The notes below the pieces were generated by a model. It did no database searches. It had not been told where the DNA came from and was given only the letters and a program-made list of their open reading frames with translations. From positions 2,108,001 through 2,172,000 of the forward strand of contig NZ_CP011125.1 in NCBI RefSeq assembly GCF_000737325.1: 64,000 bases of DNA, written 5' to 3'. The first letter of the stretch is position 1. Every line of letters begins with the position of its first letter. Source of the stretch: Sandaracinus amylolyticus (GTDB lineage: Bacteria > Myxococcota_A > Polyangia > Polyangiales > Sandaracinaceae). Below, one piece after another: positions 59,295-64,000 of this stretch. The position numbers and the translations under genes were made by a program.

Positions 59295-61016
59295 TCAGCG
59301 CAGCGTCGCCTCGGCCTCGCGGGTGCGCGCCGCGATCGCCTCGCGCGCCTCGGTGATCGCCGCGCGCAGCGCCTCGTCCTCGCCGTCCCACGCGTCGATC
59401 GATCGCAGCGCCTCGTCGTACCAGTCGCCCCACGCGCCGATCACGAGGCGCTCGGTGGTGAGCGCGCCGCCCGACGCGATCTCCTCGCGCGACGCGTGCT
59501 CCGCCCACGCGAGCCGCTCGAGCCCGGCTGCGCGCACCACCGCGATCATCTCCTCGCGATCGCCGCGCTCGCCCGACGCCATCGAGAGCGCCGCGCCACC
59601 GAGCACCGCCGCGACGCGCCGCATCTCCGCGCCGCTCACGCGATCGAGGCGATCACGCGTCGTGTGGTACGCGTCGTCGGTGAAGTGCCACGCGAGCACC
59701 GCGGGCAGCCCCCGCTCGAGGAACGCGACGTGATCGCTGCCGCCTTCGAACGGATGCGCGCGCGCCGGGAACGCCGCGCCCTCGACGCCCTGCACGCTCG
59801 CGATCGACGCGCGGAGCCAGTCGTTCAAGAAGTGCCCGCGCAGCCGCGCGGGATCGACCTCGCTCTGTCCCCACTCGCTGTGCTCGTCGGGCGCGCGCAG
59901 CCACACCGCGCCGGGATCGGGCATGCGCTCGATGAGGAACGGCGCGCCCACGACGGTCGGATCCTGTCCGACCATGTCGAGCACGAGCCCCGCGCTCACC
60001 GGCATCACCTCGCGCTCGAGCCACTCGCGCGCGACCTCGATCTCCTGACCCCACAGGAACACCAGCGTGCGCGTCGGAGGACGCACCGCGCCCTCTTCGA
60101 TCGCGCGGCGCAGCGCCACGGCGAGCTCCGCGAGCGCGCCCACACCGCTCGCGTTGTCGTTCGCGCCGGGCTCGTCGACGTGCGCGACGAAGACGATCGC
60201 GCCCGCGTCGGGCTCCGTGCCCTCGATGCGCGCTTCGAGCGCGGTCGCCGCCGATCGACCGCTGCGCACCGCGATCTCCACGCGCACCCGCGCGATGCCG
60301 CGCTCGGTCGCCGCTCGGAGCGCGCGCCAGTCTTCCTCGGAGAGCGAGAAGCCGATCCCGAGCTGACCCTCGTGCGCGGGCAGATACCCGAACTGCGCCG
60401 CATCGTCGCCGCGGTGATAGGGCGCGAGGTTCTTCACGAGCACGCCGACCGCGCCGCGCGACGCGAGCTCACGGAAGAGCGGACGCGGCTCGCCCTCGGC
60501 GAGCACGAGACGACCGCGCGCGCTCGTCCCCGCGCGCACCGCCTCGATGCGCACGACCTCGAGCTCCACGGGCGCCATCGCGTCGCTCCCGACGAGCAGC
60601 GCGGCGCGGTCGCGCTCGCTCTCGTCGGCGAACGCGACGAGCTCGGTCTCGCTCCCACCATCGCCGATCAACGCGAGCCGCGCGCGGCGTGGCGTCCACG
60701 TCGCGCGCTCCTCGCCGAGCTGCACGAGGCGCATCGACGCGAGGTCGAAGCCCTGCGCGGCCAGACTGGTCTGCACGTGACGCAGCGAGCTCTGGTAGCC
60801 CTCGTTCCCGCGCACCCGGAAGAAGCGGTCGACGTACGCGACCGTCGCGAGCGCGCGCTCGGGATCGAAGTGCGCGTGCACCGCGCGTGCGTTGGCCGCG
60901 AGGCGCGGCGTGGGCGGTGGGAACGCGGGCGCGACCTCACGCGCGCCCTGTGCGCCTCCACAACCGATCGCGAGAAGAAGAAGGAAGACCGACGCGAGAT
61001 CACGCACCGCGAGCAT
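59295..61016 (-). CDS. M28-type metallopeptidase, lipoprotein
   Basis: About 573 residues. Lipobox in Leu-Ala-Ile-Gly-Cys; a PA-like insertion precedes the peptidase. Zinc-binding pattern: Ala-His-Val-Asp-Glu...Asn-Asp-Asn-Ala-Ser-Gly, Trp-Gly-Gln-Glu-Ile-Glu (Glu base/ligand), Leu-Asp-Met-Val-Gly, Gly-Ser-Asp-His-Val-Ala-Phe and His-Thr-Thr. Resembles aminopeptidase/glutaminyl-cyclase-like M28 proteins. A further 100-residue helical tail follows. Convergent with the COQ4 gene; stop and stop are adjacent. Confidence 0.82.
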   Translation of the reverse strand: MLAVRDLASVFLLLLAIGCGGAQGAREVAPAFPPPTPRLAANARAVHAHFDPERALATVAYVDRFFRVRGNEGYQSSLRHVQTSLAAQGFDLASMRLVQLGEERATWTPRRARLALIGDGGSETELVAFADESERDRAALLVGSDAMAPVELEVVRIEAVRAGTSARGRLVLAEGEPRPLFRELASRGAVGVLVKNLAPYHRGDDAAQFGYLPAHEGQLGIGFSLSEEDWRALRAATERGIARVRVEIAVRSGRSAATALEARIEGTEPDAGAIVFVAHVDEPGANDNASGVGALAELAVALRRAIEEGAVRPPTRTLVFLWGQEIEVAREWLEREVMPVSAGLVLDMVGQDPTVVGAPFLIERMPDPGAVWLRAPDEHSEWGQSEVDPARLRGHFLNDWLRASIASVQGVEGAAFPARAHPFEGGSDHVAFLERGLPAVLAWHFTDDAYHTTRDRLDRVSGAEMRRVAAVLGGAALSMASGERGDREEMIAVVRAAGLERLAWAEHASREEIASGGALTTERLVIGAWGDWYDEALRSIDAWDGEDEALRAAITEAREAIAARTREAEATLR

Positions 61017-61077
61017 GTGAGCGCGAGCGTACCCCACTTGACGGAAAACCAGGGCTCTCCCAGGTTTCGCGGTCTTC

Positions 61078-62496
61078 ATGGCGGCCGATCGCACCATCCA
61101 TTTCGTCTCGCTGGGATGCCCGAAGAACCGCGTCGACACCGAGGTCATGCTCGGCGTCAGCGGCCTCGAGGGGTATCGCCACGTCGACGACGCGACCGAC
61201 GCCGACGTCATCGTCGTCAACACCTGCGGCTTCATCGGGCCCGCCAAGGAAGAGTCGATCGACACGATCCTCGGCATGTCGCAGCTGAAGGAGAGCGGCT
61301 CGTGCAAGACGCTCGTCGTCGCGGGCTGTCTCTCGCAGCGCTATCCCGAGCAGCTCGCGGCCGAGATGCCCGAGGTCGATCACTTCCTCGGCAGCTCCGA
61401 CATGCTGAAGCTGAAGGACGTGCTCGATGCGCCGGGCCGCGCGCCGCGCATGCTCGTCGGCAACCCGGCCGATCACACGATCCGCGCGACCGATCCGCGC
61501 CTGCCCTCGCTCGGCGCGCACTCCGTCTACGTGAAGATCGCCGAGGGCTGCAACCGCAGCTGCTCGTTCTGCGCGATCCCCACGTTCCGCGGAAAGCAGC
61601 GCAGCCGTCCGATCGACGACGTCGTGCGCGAGTGCGAGATGCTGATCGATCGCGGCGCGACCGAGCTCAATCTGATCTCGCAGGACACGATCAGCTACGG
61701 GCGCGATCTCAAGGACGGCACCGAGCTCGCCGCGCTCGTGCAGCGCGTCGCGGACCTGCCGGGCGCGAAGTGGGTGCGCCTGTTTTATCTGTACCCCGAG
61801 ACGCTCAAGCCCCACCTCGTCGACCTGATCGCGAACCACCCGAAGGTCCTGCCCTACGTCGACATGCCGCTGCAGCACGCGTCGGATCGCATGCTGAAGA
61901 TCATGCGCCGCGGGCACGGGCTCGACCGCCAGCGGAAGGTCGTCGAGACGCTGCGCAAGAACGTGCCGAACCTCGTGATGCGCACCGCGTTCATCGTCGG
62001 TCATCCCGGCGAGACCGACGCGGACTTCGCGGAGCTCTGCGACTTCGTCACGTGGGCCGAGTTCGATCGCGTCGGTGTGTTCCGCTACTCGCCCGAGGAG
62101 GACACGCGCAGCCACGCGATGGAGGACGACGTGCCCGCGAAGGTGAGCAACGCGCGCGCGCGCAAGCTCGTCGCGCTGCAGCGCCCGATCTCGCGCCGCA
62201 AGACGAAGGCGATGATCGGCCAGGAGGTCGAGGTCCTCGTCGAGGGCGGCAGCGAGGAGAGCGAGTTCCTCCTGCGCGGCCGGTGGTGGGGCCAGGCGCC
62301 CGAGATCGACGGCGAGGTGCACCTCGCGAACGGCACCGCGAAGGTCGGCGAGCTGCGCAAGGCGCTGATCACGGCCGCGGCGGATCACGATCTCGTCGCG
62401 GATCTCGCGGACGAGCACGGCGAGCTCCCCGAGCCCCCGGACGGCCCGCGCCGCGCGCCGCGGAAGCCGCGGATCTCGCTGCGCACGATCGCTTGA
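61078..62496 (+). CDS. rimO: ribosomal protein S12 methylthiotransferase
   Basis: About 472 residues. Radical SAM enzyme adding a methylthio group to Asp of ribosomal protein S12. N-terminal UPF0004 domain with Ser-Leu-Gly-Cys-Pro-Lys-Asn, Val-Asn-Thr-Cys-Gly-Phe and Ala-Gly-Cys-Leu (three cluster Cys), radical SAM cluster Cys158, Cys162, Cys165 in Gly-Cys-Asn-Arg-Ser-Cys-Ser-Phe-Cys, C-terminal TRAM-like domain. Long charged tail beyond the TRAM is unusual. Divergent from the M28 peptidase gene by 61 bp. Confidence 0.93.
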   Translation: MAADRTIHFVSLGCPKNRVDTEVMLGVSGLEGYRHVDDATDADVIVVNTCGFIGPAKEESIDTILGMSQLKESGSCKTLVVAGCLSQRYPEQLAAEMPEVDHFLGSSDMLKLKDVLDAPGRAPRMLVGNPADHTIRATDPRLPSLGAHSVYVKIAEGCNRSCSFCAIPTFRGKQRSRPIDDVVRECEMLIDRGATELNLISQDTISYGRDLKDGTELAALVQRVADLPGAKWVRLFYLYPETLKPHLVDLIANHPKVLPYVDMPLQHASDRMLKIMRRGHGLDRQRKVVETLRKNVPNLVMRTAFIVGHPGETDADFAELCDFVTWAEFDRVGVFRYSPEEDTRSHAMEDDVPAKVSNARARKLVALQRPISRRKTKAMIGQEVEVLVEGGSEESEFLLRGRWWGQAPEIDGEVHLANGTAKVGELRKALITAAADHDLVADLADEHGELPEPPDGPRRAPRKPRISLRTIA

Positions 62497-62583
62497 TTCC
62501 ACAAAGGAATCTGCGGGAATTTCGTCTTTGACGACCCGGGAGGCGGGCTCCATACTCGCCGCCGTCCGAGGAGCCAGCTTTCG

Positions 62584-62889
62584 ATGGCAACCCACATCAC
62601 GAGCGACTGCATCAACTGCGGGGCCTGCGAGCCCGAGTGCCCCAACCAAGCGATCAGCGAGGGCACCGACATCTACGTGATCGACCCGAACCTCTGCACC
62701 GAGTGCGTGGGCTTCTACGATCACGAGGCGTGTCAGGCGGTGTGCCCGGTCGAGTGTTGTCTCCCCGACCCGAATCGCCCCGAGAGCGAGGACGTGCTGA
62801 TCGAGCGCGCGGTGCACCTGCACCCCGAGGACGAGCAGCTCAAGTCGCGCGCGAGCGCGAACGACTACCCCTCGCGCTTCCGCAAGTAG
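62584..62889 (+). CDS. YfhL-like 2[4Fe-4S] ferredoxin
   Basis: 101 residues. Cys-Ile-Asn-Cys-Gly-Ala-Cys-Glu-Pro-Glu-Cys-Pro and a second set Cys-Thr-Glu-Cys-Val-Gly...Cys-Gln-Ala-Val-Cys-Pro-Val-Glu-Cys carry two 4Fe-4S clusters. The eight-residue insert within the second motif is typical of YfhL/Alvin-type ferredoxins. C-terminal 30 residues are charged. GAGGAG precedes the ATG. Electron donor role; partner unknown. Confidence 0.9.
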   Translation: MATHITSDCINCGACEPECPNQAISEGTDIYVIDPNLCTECVGFYDHEACQAVCPVECCLPDPNRPESEDVLIERAVHLHPEDEQLKSRASANDYPSRFRK

Positions 62890-62900
62890 TCGGAGCGAGC

Positions 62901-63692
62901 GTGGGGCTGCGCCCGCAGGATCCACGCGGTTCCTCCCGTCGCCGGCGTTCGCCTGTTCGTGCGAGCGCCGGCGCGCTCGTCTTCGCGATCGTGATCGCGG
63001 CGGGATGCGCGGCGCCGCAGCCGATGATGCTCGGCGGTCGCACCACACCGCGTGATCGTGTCGACCTCGGCGTCGGTGGCGCGGCGCGGATCCCGCTCGG
63101 CGATCTGCAGCCGCCCGAGACGCCCGACGGCGACGAGCAGGTGCTGCACTACGCGGAGAGCGGCGGCATCGCGCCGATCGCGTGGGGCCGCTGGGGGCTC
63201 GCGGACGACTGGGATCTCGGGCTGTTCGTGTCGGGCTCGGTGGTGCGCCTCGAGACGCTCGGCGAGCTGCGCCTCTCGCCGTTCCTGCGCTTGATCGGCG
63301 GCGTGATGCCGTACGGCGGTTATGCGCGCGCCGACGTGCCCGAGCCGGCGACGATGTCGACGCGCACGAGCGAAGGATGGCGCGTCGGTGCGCTCGCGCC
63401 GATCGCGATCGGGATCGAAGCGGGCGGTGTGTTCGAGGGATGGCTCGGCGCGCGCGTCGGGTTCGAGCACGCCGATGGATCGTTCGGGCCTGCGGAGATG
63501 CGCACGTCGGGCGCGCTCACCGCGTTCCGCGGCGGGCTCGTGCTCGGCCTCGGCCTCGGGCTGCGGCGCGTGCACGTGCTGATCGAGCTCGCCGCGGACT
63601 ACGAGTATTGGCGCGGCGGCATCGGTGAGGACGACATCGAGCGACACGGCGTCGCCCTCACGCCCGGCTTCGCGCTGCGGCTGAGGCTCTGA
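62901..63692 (+). CDS. lipoprotein, possible outer-membrane beta-barrel-like
   Basis: About 263 residues from the GTG at 62901, chosen because GGAG lies five bases ahead and it supplies the lipoprotein signal (Phe-Ala-Ile-Val-Ile-Ala-Ala-Gly-Cys). The rest alternates short beta segments with Gly turns: Asp-Leu-Gly-Val-Gly-Gly-Ala-Ala-Arg-Ile, Trp-Asp-Leu-Gly-Leu-Phe-Val-Ser-Gly-Ser, Leu-Val-Leu-Gly-Leu-Gly-Leu-Gly, as in outer-membrane beta-barrels. No cysteines beyond the lipobox. Family not recognised. Confidence 0.6.
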   Translation: MGLRPQDPRGSSRRRRSPVRASAGALVFAIVIAAGCAAPQPMMLGGRTTPRDRVDLGVGGAARIPLGDLQPPETPDGDEQVLHYAESGGIAPIAWGRWGLADDWDLGLFVSGSVVRLETLGELRLSPFLRLIGGVMPYGGYARADVPEPATMSTRTSEGWRVGALAPIAIGIEAGGVFEGWLGARVGFEHADGSFGPAEMRTSGALTAFRGGLVLGLGLGLRRVHVLIELAADYEYWRGGIGEDDIERHGVALTPGFALRLRL

Positions 63693-63708
63693 ACGAGCCG
63701 CCGCCCAG

Positions 63709-63738
63709 GACCACGTTCGCGTGGGCGTGAACGTGGTC
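63709..63738. terminator. hairpin between convergent genes
   Basis: GACCACGTTC and GAACGTGGTC pair perfectly (10 bp) around a 10-base loop between the lipoprotein stop at 63692 and the thioredoxin stop at 63756. Likely a bidirectional terminator; no T-run. Confidence 0.55.
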
Positions 63739-63755
63739 GCGGTCGTGCACGATCG

Positions 63756-64000
63756 TCACGCCGCGAGCGCGGGCTCGATCATCCGTCGCACGATCGTCTC
63801 GGGCGTCAGCCCGGTCTGACGCGCGATCTCGCGACCGCCCGCGAAGAGCATGATCGTCGGCGTGCCGCGGATGCCGAGGCGCACCGTCGTCACCGGCGCC
63901 TGCTCGATGTCGAGCAGCACCACGCGCACGCGCCCCGCGAGCTGCGCCGCGATGCGCTCGAGGATCACGTGCTGCGCGCGGCACGGCCCACACCAGCGCG
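63756..64000 (-). CDS. thioredoxin family protein, partial
   Basis: The visible C-terminal 81 residues contain Trp-Cys-Gly-Pro-Cys right at the window edge, then Leu-Asp-Ile-Glu-Gln-Ala-Pro and Gly-Ile-Arg-Gly-Thr-Pro-Thr-Ile-Met-Leu-Phe with the cis-Pro typical of thioredoxins. Redox-active site intact. The N-terminal strand is beyond the right edge. Confidence 0.88.
   Translation of the reverse strand, partial: RWCGPCRAQHVILERIAAQLAGRVRVVLLDIEQAPVTTVRLGIRGTPTIMLFAGGREIARQTGLTPETIVRRMIEPALAA

Noticed and set aside
1-64000. CRISPR arrays, tRNA/rRNA genes, insertion sequences, prophage or integrase genes
   Set aside because: No repeat-spacer pattern, cloverleaf, rRNA-like segment, transposase or integrase motif was seen on either strand.

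Overview
The window is very GC-rich, densely packed DNA. It looks like a myxobacterial (Myxococcota, Polyangia-like) chromosome. Supporting signs are a C-terminal sorting tail of the MYXO-CTERM type (gene ending at 57825), a Pkn2-type Ser/Thr kinase with a PEGA tail beside a TPR/PEGA protein, many aspartate/alanine-rich lipoproteins, and MopE-like metal-binding motifs (Cys-Asn-Gly...Asp-rich...Asp-Glu). A Sandaracinus-type organism is plausible, but this is inference. I found no tRNA, rRNA, CRISPR array, insertion sequence or prophage. Convergent genes repeatedly overlap at their tails, and many tandem genes share ATGA, GTGA, TTGA or TGATG junctions.

Layout: 1-1.8 kb, an RND-efflux adaptor (cut by the left edge) diverging from an OsmC-family peroxidase. 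1.75-7.6 kb, a minus-strand run of two paralogous MopE-motif lipoproteins, a lipoprotein alpha/beta hydrolase and the lipid II flippase MurJ. 7.7-12.4 kb, housekeeping genes (PrmA, ribosomal protein S20, HolA) with a Cys-rich lipoprotein coupled to a ferritin-like protein, a DUF2288-like protein and a secreted unknown. 12.6-20.5 kb, a ClpA-like ATPase, then GT-C-type membrane glycosyltransferase-like proteins and a hyaluronan-synthase-like GT2. 21-27.2 kb, a PIG-L deacetylase lipoprotein and a five-gene minus-strand operon (small helical protein, DUF1415-like protein, Ser/Thr kinase, TPR-PEGA protein, lipoprotein with a C-type lectin domain). 27.2-29.2 kb, a VAT-1-like oxidoreductase and a lipoprotein.

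29.2-43.3 kb looks like an exopolysaccharide locus: beta-helix lipoprotein, Wzx-type flippase, GT4, AsnB-like amidotransferase, GT2, an MA-type metallopeptidase, radical SAM protein, GNAT/FemAB-like acyltransferase, O-antigen ligase/polymerase-like protein, and a lipoprotein that may be a polysaccharide-binding or lyase protein. 43.3-48.5 kb holds a membrane protein, a Cys-rich lipoprotein and both subunits of a biotin-dependent acyl-CoA carboxylase. 48.5-54.6 kb holds a coupled methyltransferase, KPR-like reductase and HAD operon, a repeat protein plus 10-TM transporter-like pair, and a sigma-54 activator diverging from a YiaA/B membrane protein. 54.6-64 kb holds a TPR protein and surface metallophosphatase pair, a TetR/COQ4 divergent pair, an M28 peptidase, RimO, a ferredoxin, an outer-membrane-like lipoprotein, and a thioredoxin cut by the right edge.

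The most interesting unexplained material is regulatory. It includes a candidate -24/-12 promoter plus upstream dyad between the sigma-54 activator and yiaAB, tandem operator-like repeats with 22-bp spacing at two separate loci, a three-copy 12-mer between the carboxylase genes, and a dyad in the divergent region heading the polysaccharide locus.
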